In this document: positions 54,656 through 62,156 of the stretch, one piece after another
Layout: each line of letters opens with the position of its first letter
How positions within the stretch are numbered: position 1 is the stretch's first letter
NCBI RefSeq assembly: GCF_900141855.1
Contig: NZ_FQYU01000001.1
Coordinates: 841,402 to 905,401 of the forward strand
Reading direction: 5' to 3'
From: Pseudozobellia thermophila
GTDB lineage: Bacteria > Bacteroidota > Bacteroidia > Flavobacteriales > Flavobacteriaceae
Length of the DNA stretch: 64,000 nt
Position numbers and translations under genes: made by a program
Notes under the pieces: model-generated
Database searches by the model: none
What the model was told of the DNA's origin: nothing
The model's input: the letters and a program-made list of their open reading frames with translations, nothing else

Positions 54656-55420
54656 ATGTATCTTGAATGCATGTTCGACGATTTTGGAGGAGATACGGTA
54701 AGGTTATTCCTGTTGTTAGGGATGTTTTTGTACCTATCTACAAACGCACAAACCGATAAATTGGATGATATGCGATTACGGGTATCTGAAATTAAATCAG
54801 CTGAAGAGGTAGATGTTGCGGGAGCCTCCCGCTTGTTGGACCAATATGCCGAACTACACCGTATTTCGACCTTAAACTGGGATGCCTTTTCCTATTTGCC
54901 TACGGTACAGTTCAAGATGGCCCGCCACAATAATGACATCTGGCTCAAATTTTATGTGAGCGAAGAAAATATACGCGCGCGGTATACGGAGCCCAATTCA
55001 TCGACCCATAAGGATAGCTGCGTTGAGTTTTTCATCGATCCGCTACAGAATGGCAATTACTACAATTTTGAGTTCAATTGTATCGGTACGGTGCATTTGG
55101 CCTATGGCCCCGATAGGCATTCCAGAAAATTTGTCGATCCGGAAATCATTACGGAGGGGATCAAGGTAAAATCAACCTTGGGCGACCAGCCGTTTGATGA
55201 AAGGGGAGGGGGGCATTCATGGCAACTGACCGTTATCGTTCCTGCGGATGTATTTGTGTTTTCCGAACCGGTCGAACTTCAGAACTTGACCTGTAAGGCC
55301 AATTTTTACAAGTGTGGCGACGATACGTCCAAAAAACATTTCGTGAGTTGGAGTCCGATAGCTACCGAACATCCCGATTTCCACCGTCCCGAGTATTTCG
55401 GTACGCTAGTCTTTGATTAA
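54656..55420 (+). CDS. CBM9-like carbohydrate-binding protein
   Basis: Exported protein of 254 residues with a hydrophobic signal (VRLFLLLGMFLYLSTNAQ) and a single beta-sandwich domain like carbohydrate-binding family 9 (DUF1083-type). Features: NDIWLKFYVSEENIRARY, DSCVEFFIDPLQNGNYYNFEFN, KSTLGDQPFDERGGG, SWQLTVIVP and HPDFHRPEYFGTLVFD. These resemble the xylanase-linked CBM9 domains, but the protein is free-standing. It probably binds sugar ends in the periplasm or at the surface. Other starts (ATG at 54671) are possible without changing the domain. Confidence 0.8.
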   Translation: MYLECMFDDFGGDTVRLFLLLGMFLYLSTNAQTDKLDDMRLRVSEIKSAEEVDVAGASRLLDQYAELHRISTLNWDAFSYLPTVQFKMARHNNDIWLKFYVSEENIRARYTEPNSSTHKDSCVEFFIDPLQNGNYYNFEFNCIGTVHLAYGPDRHSRKFVDPEIITEGIKVKSTLGDQPFDERGGGHSWQLTVIVPADVFVFSEPVELQNLTCKANFYKCGDDTSKKHFVSWSPIATEHPDFHRPEYFGTLVFD

Positions 55421-55893
55421 GAACGTTTTAGGTTTTTAAATGGAATTACCCCTTAATTTAATATTACTTTTCGTACAGGAAGGATAAAATTTGTGTGCTC
55501 GAGCACATTTTTTGTCGATTTGCTTGTTCATAAAAAAAAAGTGTACTACTTTAAGAGTGTTGTTTCGAAAGGGACAGCATACCATCGACCAAACTAACCT
55601 TAATTTTTAGTATTTGAATTCTCCCCCAAGAATTCCTTTTTAGCCTTTGGGACCGTTGCCCGCTCGATGCAATTGGCCCCAAGGCATAAAAGGGATTTTC
55701 TTTTGTCGGGTTGGGATGTGTAGGGCAAAAACCGAAAAAATCGAAGAGGGCCTAGGGACGATTCCCTTTTTTTGTTGGGCTACCTCGAAAACCCTAAAGG
55801 GCTTTATGGCATAACGACCCGTCCCTGTCACCAACGGATGCGCAAGAGGCTTTGAACATGCTTAATTTTTGGACGGAATTTCTAAAACGACTT
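55421..55893 (+). other. Intergenic region
   Basis: About 470 bases without a supported gene. It contains a 14-bp palindrome followed by T6 at 55494-55513 and a spaced GAATTC repeat near 55615-55636. Short minus-strand open frames lack signals and family features. Confidence 0.35.
55494..55513 (+). terminator. Palindrome with T-tract after the CBM9-like gene
   Basis: TGTGCTCGAGCACA at 55494-55507 can form a 5-bp stem with a TCGA loop and is followed by six T. It lies 74 bases after the stop of the CBM9-like gene, as a weak terminator would. A protein-binding palindrome is the alternative. Confidence 0.42.
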
Positions 55894-56469
55894 ATGAGAC
55901 ATACCTTTAGCTTGCTAATACTATTTGTTTTGGTCGCGTGCCATACTTCGGCTGACCAAAAGGAAGTTGAACCGGAGAGCGCTTCGGAAAATAGGACGGA
56001 CGAAGATTACGACCCGGAGGCCAAATTGCGGGAACTGGGCATAACATTGAACGCTCCGTCAACGCCCATGGCCAATTACGTAAATGCGGTACGCACGGGA
56101 AATCTTCTCTATTTGTCGGGCAAGGGGCCTGCAAAGGCCGATGGAACGAACATTACCGGAAAGGTAGGTATCGACCTGACCATCGAAGAGGGGTATGAGG
56201 CTGCGCGGATAACGGCTATCAACCAACTTTCGGTACTAAAGGCCGAATTGGGCAACTTGAACAAGGTGGGGCGGATCGTCAAGGTAAAGGGTATGGTCAA
56301 CTGTCCCCCCGATTTTACTGATCAGCCCAAGGTTGTAAACGGGTATTCCGATTTGATGGTTGCGGTTTTCGGCGAAAGGGGTAAACATGCAAGGGCGGCC
56401 GTGGGCATGGGTTCCTTGCCCGGTAACATCGCGATCGAGGTCGATATGGTGGTAGAAGTGGCCGATTAG
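55894..56469 (+). CDS. RidA-like lipoprotein
   Basis: A 191-residue exported member of the YjgF/RidA family. The start at 55894 yields a clean lipoprotein signal (MRHTFSLLILFVLVAC, Cys16); ATG at 55858 is an alternative adding 12 residues. After an acidic linker comes the RidA domain (about 45-190): NYVNAVRTGNLLYLSGKGP, ITAINQLSVLKAELGNL, VKGMVNCPPDF and HARAAVGMGSLPGNIAIEVD, where the Arg before AAVG fits the conserved imine-binding Arg. Cytoplasmic RidA clears reactive imines; a lipid-anchored copy outside the cytoplasm is unusual. Neighbours give no metabolic hint. Confidence 0.82.
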   Translation: MRHTFSLLILFVLVACHTSADQKEVEPESASENRTDEDYDPEAKLRELGITLNAPSTPMANYVNAVRTGNLLYLSGKGPAKADGTNITGKVGIDLTIEEGYEAARITAINQLSVLKAELGNLNKVGRIVKVKGMVNCPPDFTDQPKVVNGYSDLMVAVFGERGKHARAAVGMGSLPGNIAIEVDMVVEVAD

Positions 56470-56621
56470 GCGATCCTCGCACGGGTCGAAGGTGTTCGGG
56501 CTTGTTTTATGGGGCCAAGAACCTGTCAACGGGTTTTTGCAGGTAGAAGGTAGCCCATCTTTTAGGTGTGTTCCCTTTTCGGTCTATTCTTTCTTGTACC
56601 CCGACCCGATGGGGGACAAAT

Positions 56622-56647
56622 AAAAAAGCCCCGAATAGCATCGGGGC
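56622..56647 (-). terminator. Intrinsic terminator of the csbD-like gene
   Basis: A perfect 7-bp GC-rich stem (56628-56634 with 56641-56647) with a 6-nt loop is followed, on the minus strand, by six T (56622-56627). It lies 25 bases past the stop of the CsbD-like gene. Confidence 0.88.
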
Positions 56648-56672
56648 CGGTCTTGATCAAAAAGACAGGTAA

Positions 56673-56858
56673 CTACCAATTCCTGATTTCCTCTTTTAGC
56701 TGTTGCTTTGACTTTCCTGTACGTTCTTGCAGTCTGCCGAGCATCTCGTCAAACTTTCCTTCGGCGTAAGTGGTGTCGTCATCGGTTAGGGAACCGTATT
56801 TTTGTTTGAAATTGCCTTTTACTTGCTTCCACTTGCCTTCCAGTTCATCCTTATTCAT
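56673..56858 (-). CDS. CsbD family stress protein
   Basis: Small soluble protein of 61 residues with the CsbD pattern: MNKDELEGKWKQVKGNFKQK at the start, then YGSLTDDD, YAEGKFDEMLGRLQERTGKS. Such proteins are induced by general stress; their molecular role is unknown. It is monocistronic, with its own terminator at 56622-56647 and a -7-like element at 56908-56915. Confidence 0.9.
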   Translation of the reverse strand: MNKDELEGKWKQVKGNFKQKYGSLTDDDTTYAEGKFDEMLGRLQERTGKSKQQLKEEIRNW

Positions 56859-56907
56859 AATCGTTGCTTTTTTAGGGTTAGATATGCGATCCTTCCGATC
56901 TCTGCTT

Positions 56908-56915
56908 CAAAGGTA
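56908..56915 (-). promoter_or_regulatory. Candidate -7 element for the csbD-like gene
   Basis: Read on the minus strand it is TACCTTTG, matching TAnnTTTG, 50 bases before the ATG at 56858. No matching -33 box is seen. Confidence 0.3.
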
Positions 56916-57184
56916 GTCCGGTCCCCTGGTTTTGATTGCCCCATGAAAGATGAATGAGAGCCCATTTGCAGTTAAATCAAAATGAATCGGCAGGGTTTAA
57001 GGAGGGGGGAATCAAGGAAAAGTACCGTTGGTCGATCGATAAAAGGTCAATTGTTCGCCCATCTTTCCTCTTGTAATTGTTGAAAATTCTGAAAACCGAA
57101 GATTTGTCGGGTTTCATCGAATAGTAGTAGGTGGTAATGGATCTGAATGTTTTTTTTGAGTAATTTTGAGGAAAACACCTACTT

Positions 57185-57274
57185 ATGGATAACTATATCG
57201 TCCTTTTTTGCTTTTTTGCCATCTGTTTTGTTATTGCCTGTCTGTTTATTGTCTATTCAACAGGCGAACATTAA
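57185..57274 (+). CDS. Possible 29-residue membrane micro-protein
   Basis: ATG to TAA with a strongly hydrophobic middle (YIVLFCFFAICFVIACLFIV) and a short polar tail, enough for one membrane helix. A purine-rich GAGGAAA at 57168-57174 precedes the ATG by 10 bases and TAATTTTG at 57161-57168 resembles a -7 element. Without comparison to relatives this may be chance. Confidence 0.3.
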   Translation: MDNYIVLFCFFAICFVIACLFIVYSTGEH

Positions 57275-57639
57275 TTGATAGACCCGGTTTGATTTTTGCG
57301 CTTCGGTCGCCCCAATAGGCGAGGTGTGTCTGGGCAACTTATCCGAATAGGGTTTCTACCATGCTTATATCCTACAATAGGCCAACAGGTGTTGTTAAAC
57401 TTATGCTTATTTAAGGATTATATTGTCGATTTTATATTTTTGGGCTAATATTCTTTAATAAATCGATAATTTTTTACAGATTTCTGCTTCAAAAATTGCT
57501 AACTTACCTAGGTATTGCAATAGGTTGGGTTCCCGTATGTTCAGCGCTAAGTTATTTGGTGTATCTCATTGTTTGTCAGTGTGATATGGGAGTTGTGCCT
57601 GCATTTCAGAAAACTTAATTTAAACCAAATACATTTAGA

Positions 57640-58977
57640 ATGAAATCATCAAGAAGATCTTTTATCAAGAAAACGGCAGTGGCGGGAACCGGGGTTATTG
57701 CGGCTCCTACCATTGTTTCCGCAAACGTTTTCGGGGCCAATGACCGTATAAATGCCGCGGTATTGGGAGTGAACGGTCGAGGTAAATCACACATTAAGAG
57801 CTTAATGGTCCAAGATAATGTCCGCGTAACCACTTTGTGTGATCCGGATATGAACATCTTAAGGGAGCGACAAAAATCGTTCAAGGAAACCTATGGTAAA
57901 AAAGTTGCCCTTGAACAGGATATGCGAAGGGTATTTGACGATAAGGATATTGACGTAGTAAGCATTGCCACGCCGAACCATTGGCATGCCCTTTCCGTTA
58001 TTTGGGCCTGTCAGGCCGGTAAGGATGTGTATGTGGAGAAACCCGGGTCGCACAATATATGGGAAGGCCGAAAGATGGTCGAAGCGGCCCATAAATACGA
58101 CCGTATCGTTCAGCACGGGGTACAGCTGAGGAGTTCGCCCGCCATCAATGAGGCTATCGACTTGATGCGAAACGGATATATTGGTAGGGTCTATATGTCA
58201 CGGGGGCTTGTGTTCAGATGGAGGCCCGATATAGGTGATAAGGGCTTGTCCCCCGTTCCAGAGGGGTTGGATTACGACTTGTGGACCGGACCGGCACAAA
58301 AACAACCGTTTTCCGAGAATTTGGTGCACTACAATTGGCATTGGCACTGGGATTATGGAAATGGGGATGTAGGCAATCAGGGAATACACGAGACCGACCT
58401 TTGTATGTGGGGCTTGGATGTAGGGCTTCCCACGCAGATTACGGCCATGGGCGGTAAGTTTTTGTGGAACGACAGTAAGGAAACCCCCGAAGTGCTTACC
58501 TCGGTATATAACTATCCCGAAGAGAATAAAATCATCCAGTTCGAAGTACGGCCTTGGTGTACCAATACCGAAGGAGGGGCTACCGTAGGCAATATTTTTT
58601 ATGGCGATAAGGGTATCCTGGTAGTTGATGGCTATGACAAATACACAACCTATTTGGGTAAAGATAGAACCCCGGGCAAATCGGGTCAGGACGGCGGTCC
58701 TTCAGGAACCGAGATGGATCGTGGGGCCGGGGGAACCGATGGCCACTTTGCCAACTTTATAGAAGCCGTACGCAAACATGATAAATCGATACTCAACGGA
58801 CCCGTTGAAACGGCGCACCTTTCCTCGGGCTTGGCCCATTTGGGCAATATTGCCTATAGGACAGGGCGTGTGCTTAACTTTGACCCCAAGACGGAACGGT
58901 TCGTAAACGATCCCGAAGCCGATACCTATTTAACGCGCGATTACCGCAAAGGCTTTGAGGTACCTGAAAACGTATAG
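57640..58977 (+). CDS. Exported Gfo/Idh/MocA-family oxidoreductase (copy 1)
   Basis: A 445-residue NAD(P)-type oxidoreductase exported by a twin-arginine-like signal (SSRRSFIKKTAVAGTGVIAA). The Rossmann start is NAAVLGVNGRGKSH, and the family EKP motif occurs in VYVEKPGSHN, where the Lys fits the catalytic residue. The C-terminal part has HYNWHWHWDYGNGDVGNQGIHETD. Export of a nucleotide-dependent enzyme is typical of this Bacteroidota group (the GH109 glycosidases and relatives bind NAD tightly). The substrate is unknown, probably a sugar. A strong terminator follows at 59010-59038. Confidence 0.88.
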   Translation: MKSSRRSFIKKTAVAGTGVIAAPTIVSANVFGANDRINAAVLGVNGRGKSHIKSLMVQDNVRVTTLCDPDMNILRERQKSFKETYGKKVALEQDMRRVFDDKDIDVVSIATPNHWHALSVIWACQAGKDVYVEKPGSHNIWEGRKMVEAAHKYDRIVQHGVQLRSSPAINEAIDLMRNGYIGRVYMSRGLVFRWRPDIGDKGLSPVPEGLDYDLWTGPAQKQPFSENLVHYNWHWHWDYGNGDVGNQGIHETDLCMWGLDVGLPTQITAMGGKFLWNDSKETPEVLTSVYNYPEENKIIQFEVRPWCTNTEGGATVGNIFYGDKGILVVDGYDKYTTYLGKDRTPGKSGQDGGPSGTEMDRGAGGTDGHFANFIEAVRKHDKSILNGPVETAHLSSGLAHLGNIAYRTGRVLNFDPKTERFVNDPEADTYLTRDYRKGFEVPENV

Positions 58978-59009
58978 GTACTAAATCGCGGTTTTGCAAT
59001 AAAGCAAGA

Positions 59010-59038
59010 GGCAGCGAACCAAGGTTCGCTGCCTTTTT
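59010..59038 (+). terminator. Intrinsic terminator after the oxidoreductase gene
   Basis: An 11-bp perfect inverted repeat (59010-59020 with 59023-59033) is followed by five T (59034-59038). The two central bases plus fraying pairs form the loop. It lies 32 bases after the stop. Confidence 0.92.
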
Positions 59039-59100
59039 ATGTCAATGGGTCGGGGTGCGATTGCCCTCGTTGCGATTAAAGACAGGAAATTTGAACCCGC

Positions 59101-60090
59101 TTAAATGTCGTCATAGGGTGTTACGCTTTCCCACGGGCCGTTATCGGCCGATTTTTCAAGGGCTTCCAGCACCGCAACACATTCGATAATGTTTTTATGG
59201 CTTCTGGGTTCTTGGCCGGTCTTGAACATCTGTACCATATCCTCGTAATTCTTGCCGGGCCTGTCCCCATCGATTTCGGTTTTGAGCTCGACGATTCCCG
59301 CTTCGGTCTCTACATAGGTGTGCCAACCGTATTTTTTGGTCGTAAAGATCAAGGTGGCCAACATTCCATTCTTAAAAACCAGGCTGGCACTGCTGTTCTG
59401 CCCGTTTCGGTGTACCTGAACTTTTTCTACGGGGCCATCGAAAAGATACAAGAGGGGCTGTACCGTATGGGGCCCATAGAAGAAGACCCCGCCGTATTTC
59501 GAATCGAGGTCTACCGGGCCATAGCGCACCACTTGATTGATCGGCCCCATGTTTTTTAGCTGTTCTTTCAAGGCAAAGGTCTCATGACTGTGTGCGATGG
59601 AGCTGAACGAGGTTACCGGCGTGCCGTACTTTTTGGCCAAGGCCAAAAAATCCTTTCCTGCCGAGGCCCTATAGCAAAACGGTTTGTCGATAAAGGTGGG
59701 GATGCCGGCCTTGATGAAAGGGAGGGCGGCATCGAGGTGGTATTTCCCATGTCGATGGTCGACGATTAGGGCATCGATTTTACCCAACATTTTCTCGGGA
59801 TCGTCTACCCTATTGGGAATACGGCCCTCCTTCATTGCCTTTTTTGCAAAGGCTTCCGTTTCGCCCCAAACGTGGGTCACTTTCATGCCCGGAAAGGTAT
59901 TGTCTATGTTGAAGAGTTTTCCGAAGCCGGCGGTATGGGAGTTTTCCGCCCCTATAATGCCTATCTTAAACTCTTTCACGTTCTTTTTGCCGCTATTTTT
60001 GGATAGGGCCACGCCGGGTACGGCACCGGCTACCATTGAAAACACCGCACCTTTTCCCGCTTTTTTCATAAATTGTCGTCTAGATTTCAT
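59101..60090 (-). CDS. Exported Gfo/Idh/MocA-family oxidoreductase (copy 2, DKP variant)
   Basis: A 329-residue protein with a twin-arginine-like signal (MKSRRQFMKKAGKGAVFSMV). The Rossmann segment is FKIGIIGAENSHTAGFGKLF. In the usual EKP motif the Glu is replaced by Asp (TFIDKPFCYRASAG), but the Lys is kept. Other marks: GGVFFYGPHTVQPLLYL. It is shorter than the flanking copies and belongs to a different branch. It starts 9 bases after the stop of the upstream minus-strand copy, so the two are cotranscribed. Substrate unknown. Confidence 0.85.
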   Translation of the reverse strand: MKSRRQFMKKAGKGAVFSMVAGAVPGVALSKNSGKKNVKEFKIGIIGAENSHTAGFGKLFNIDNTFPGMKVTHVWGETEAFAKKAMKEGRIPNRVDDPEKMLGKIDALIVDHRHGKYHLDAALPFIKAGIPTFIDKPFCYRASAGKDFLALAKKYGTPVTSFSSIAHSHETFALKEQLKNMGPINQVVRYGPVDLDSKYGGVFFYGPHTVQPLLYLFDGPVEKVQVHRNGQNSSASLVFKNGMLATLIFTTKKYGWHTYVETEAGIVELKTEIDGDRPGKNYEDMVQMFKTGQEPRSHKNIIECVAVLEALEKSADNGPWESVTPYDDI

Positions 60091-60099
60091 ATCAGGTGC

Positions 60100-61437
60100 T
60101 TATAGCTTCATTTCCCAACCTTCTTCATAAGATCGGCTCCATAATTTTTCAGCCTCGGAATGGTTGACGATATGCCCGTTTGTGGGGTCGATGTCCAAGG
60201 AGCTGCCCACGCGTTGGGAAATATTGCCCAGTTGCACCAACAAGGTACTTTTGTGGCCCGAGTAAATATCCGAATGCAGGGGACCCCCCTCTTTGATGGC
60301 CTTGAACATGTTTTGGATATGAAGGGCGTCGAGCTGCTCGGCCGGGTTGCTTTTGTTCCTGGCATCGATTTGCACGGCGTTTTTGACCTCTTTTACGACT
60401 TTACCGTCCAGGTCGAATTGGGTGTAACTGTTGCCCGAAGGAATGAGCAAGCTCCCGTTTTCCCCGTAGAATATCACCCCGACCGAACTGCCCTCGATAT
60501 CTTTTCCGTTGCAGCTGCGGCCCTCCCAGCTCATGGTTTGGCCCGATTCGAAATCGAGGTTGATGATTTGGGTGTCAGGGGTTTCCCAGTCGTCGTTGTA
60601 GCGATAGCGCCCCCCATTTGAACTAACTTTTGATGGGTAGTCTACGCCCATGCCCCACCGCAGGAGGTCGACCATATGCGTGCCGTTGTTGAGGGCCTCG
60701 CCCGTGCCCCAATGCCATAGCCAATGCCAATTGTAGTGAACGATATTGTCCTTGTAATCCCTCCGTGGCGCCGGGCCTTGCCAAAGGTTCCAGTCGAGCC
60801 AATCGGGGACGGCCGTTTTTTTACCTACGCCTATGGGCCCCCTATTGTTGGTATACCAACCCTTGCCGTAGTACACCCGGCCAATGGCCCCCGCCTTGAG
60901 GGCCTGTATGCCCTCCACCACGTTGGGCCAGGAGCGCCTTTGGTTGCCCATTTGGACCACCTTTCCATATTTTTCGGCGGCCCGCATCAAAATTTCGCCC
61001 TCGTTCGGATTGTGGCTACAGGGTTTTTCGACGTAAACGTGTTTGTCGGCCTGCATGGCGAGCAAGGAGGCAGGTGCGTGCCAATGGTCGGGTGCCGCAA
61101 TAACCAGGGCGTCGACATCCTTGCTTTCCAAAGATTTGCGAAAATCGACAAAGGTTTTGACCCTGTGGTCCTGTCTTTCGGAGACGGCCGTAAGGCATTT
61201 ATCTATAGCCCGCTTGTCTACATCGCAAAGGTGGACGACATTACAGTTTTCCTGACCGGCAAAATTTTGTGCCAGGGCCTTGCCCCTGCTGTTGACGCCC
61301 ATTACCGAGACGTTTATCCTTTCGTTGGCCCCGATGATGTTGGCATAGCTTTTGGCACTGAACTGGGGCAGGACACTTCCGGCAACAAAGGCCATCGAAC
61401 TTTTTTTAATGAATTTTCTTCGTGAGTTTTTGGTCAT
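60100..61437 (-). CDS. Exported Gfo/Idh/MocA-family oxidoreductase (copy 3)
   Basis: Close in length (445 residues) and layout to copy 1: twin-arginine-like signal (MTKNSRRKFIKKSSMAF), Rossmann start NVSVMGVNSRGKAL, VYVEKPCSHNPNEGEILM with the EKP Lys, and HYNWHWLWHWGTGEALNNGTH. The C-terminal part has LVQLGNISQRVGSSL, as in copy 1 (LAHLGNIAYRTGRVL). It is first in a two-gene minus-strand operon. Copies 1 and 3 look like paralogues now facing each other across copy 2. The reaction is unknown; oxidoreductase or NAD-dependent glycosidase are both possible. Confidence 0.88.
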   Translation of the reverse strand: MTKNSRRKFIKKSSMAFVAGSVLPQFSAKSYANIIGANERINVSVMGVNSRGKALAQNFAGQENCNVVHLCDVDKRAIDKCLTAVSERQDHRVKTFVDFRKSLESKDVDALVIAAPDHWHAPASLLAMQADKHVYVEKPCSHNPNEGEILMRAAEKYGKVVQMGNQRRSWPNVVEGIQALKAGAIGRVYYGKGWYTNNRGPIGVGKKTAVPDWLDWNLWQGPAPRRDYKDNIVHYNWHWLWHWGTGEALNNGTHMVDLLRWGMGVDYPSKVSSNGGRYRYNDDWETPDTQIINLDFESGQTMSWEGRSCNGKDIEGSSVGVIFYGENGSLLIPSGNSYTQFDLDGKVVKEVKNAVQIDARNKSNPAEQLDALHIQNMFKAIKEGGPLHSDIYSGHKSTLLVQLGNISQRVGSSLDIDPTNGHIVNHSEAEKLWSRSYEEGWEMKL

Positions 61438-61525
61438 TGGGTCGGTATTTGGTGCGATAATTTGTCTTTTGTCTTAAATATAGCAAATAAGTGCCACCGA
61501 ATTTTCAGGAATATTGAAAAAACTT

Positions 61526-61533
61526 TATTTTTG
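61526..61533 (+). promoter_or_regulatory. Candidate -7 element for tRNA-Arg
   Basis: TATTTTTG matches TAnnTTTG and ends 14 bases before the mature tRNA 5' end. The -33 region has only TTTTC, so the match is partial. Confidence 0.42.
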
Positions 61534-61547
61534 CGCTCTTTCTATTT

Positions 61548-61619
61548 GGCCCCGTAGTTCAATGGATAGAATAGAAGTTTCCTAAACTTTAGATGCAAGT
61601 TCGATTCTTGCCGGGGCTA
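61548..61619 (+). tRNA. tRNA-Arg (anticodon CCU)
   Basis: A 72-nt cloverleaf: acceptor stem 61548-61554 with 61612-61618 (one G-U pair), D stem 61557-61560 with 61569-61572, anticodon stem 61574-61578 with 61586-61590, and T stem 61595-61599 with 61607-61611 enclosing TTCGATT. Anticodon CCT is at 61581-61583 and reads AGG. The discriminator base is A; CCA is not encoded. A T-rich run follows directly. Confidence 0.93.
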
Positions 61620-61754
61620 CTTTTTCTTTCTCGATCGATTTGTTTCACGGCAGTTGCTTGGATGTCAACTACATGGCAAGGCCGATAGGCTTTTTACCTC
61701 GTCCCCGGAAAAGGGAAACACTTTTGAAATGGCGGTATTGTGTATCTTTAACCC

Positions 61755-62081
61755 ATGAAATTCATGGCCCTCCTATTGTCCGTGCTAACCATTTTCCTGT
61801 CATCGTACCCATGCTGCCAGGAAACTTCCCCATGTTCGGAAATTTCCTGTGCCGATAACATTGGCAATGACGGTTCGGAAGATGTGCCCCATGGCAAGGA
61901 CCATCCCTGTTCCCCTTTTACCACCTGTGGGCGATGCGCAGGGTTTACCCTTAGTTTTACGCAGTTTACCTTTGATCTCGTCGAACCGGAAATAAAAATA
62001 CCTCCAGTGCCCTACTTGGCACCGCTTCCCAAGGAAGTGTATTTCCATGAATTGAAACCGCCCCGTATTTTTGAAGTATAG
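61755..62081 (+). CDS. DUF6660-like Cys/His-containing exported small protein
   Basis: A 108-residue protein with a signal peptide (FMALLLSVLTIFLSSYPC). It has a Cys/His-bearing segment: CCQETSPCSEISC, then HGKDHPCSPFTTCGRCAGF, followed by a Pro-rich acidic tail. It fits my recollection of DUF6660, small flavobacterial proteins usually placed just before a TonB-dependent receptor and carrying a CSPF-type motif. A metal-related role is suggested by the Cys and His residues but is not shown. The TonB receptor starts 75 bases later, on the same strand. Confidence 0.72.
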   Translation: MKFMALLLSVLTIFLSSYPCCQETSPCSEISCADNIGNDGSEDVPHGKDHPCSPFTTCGRCAGFTLSFTQFTFDLVEPEIKIPPVPYLAPLPKEVYFHELKPPRIFEV

Positions 62082-62156
62082 ATTCCCAATAAGTCAAAAT
62101 GATCTTGGTCGCTATAATTAGGGCCAATAGGCAATACTACTTCAAAACCCATTTAA

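Larger units (their letters stand above)
56859..57639. other. Intergenic region with a possible micro-protein
   Basis: 781 bases between divergent genes, with an AT-rich right half. It holds a -7 match for the csbD-like gene (56908-56915), a possible 29-codon membrane-protein gene (57185-57274) and a -7 match TATTTTTG at 57435-57442 ahead of the oxidoreductase gene, without a spaced -33. Nothing else is recognised. Confidence 0.35.

Noticed and set aside
55640-55834. A 64-codon minus-strand frame in the gap before the RidA-like gene
   Set aside because: No signal, motif or ribosome-binding context, and a basic Pro-rich composition typical of random frames.
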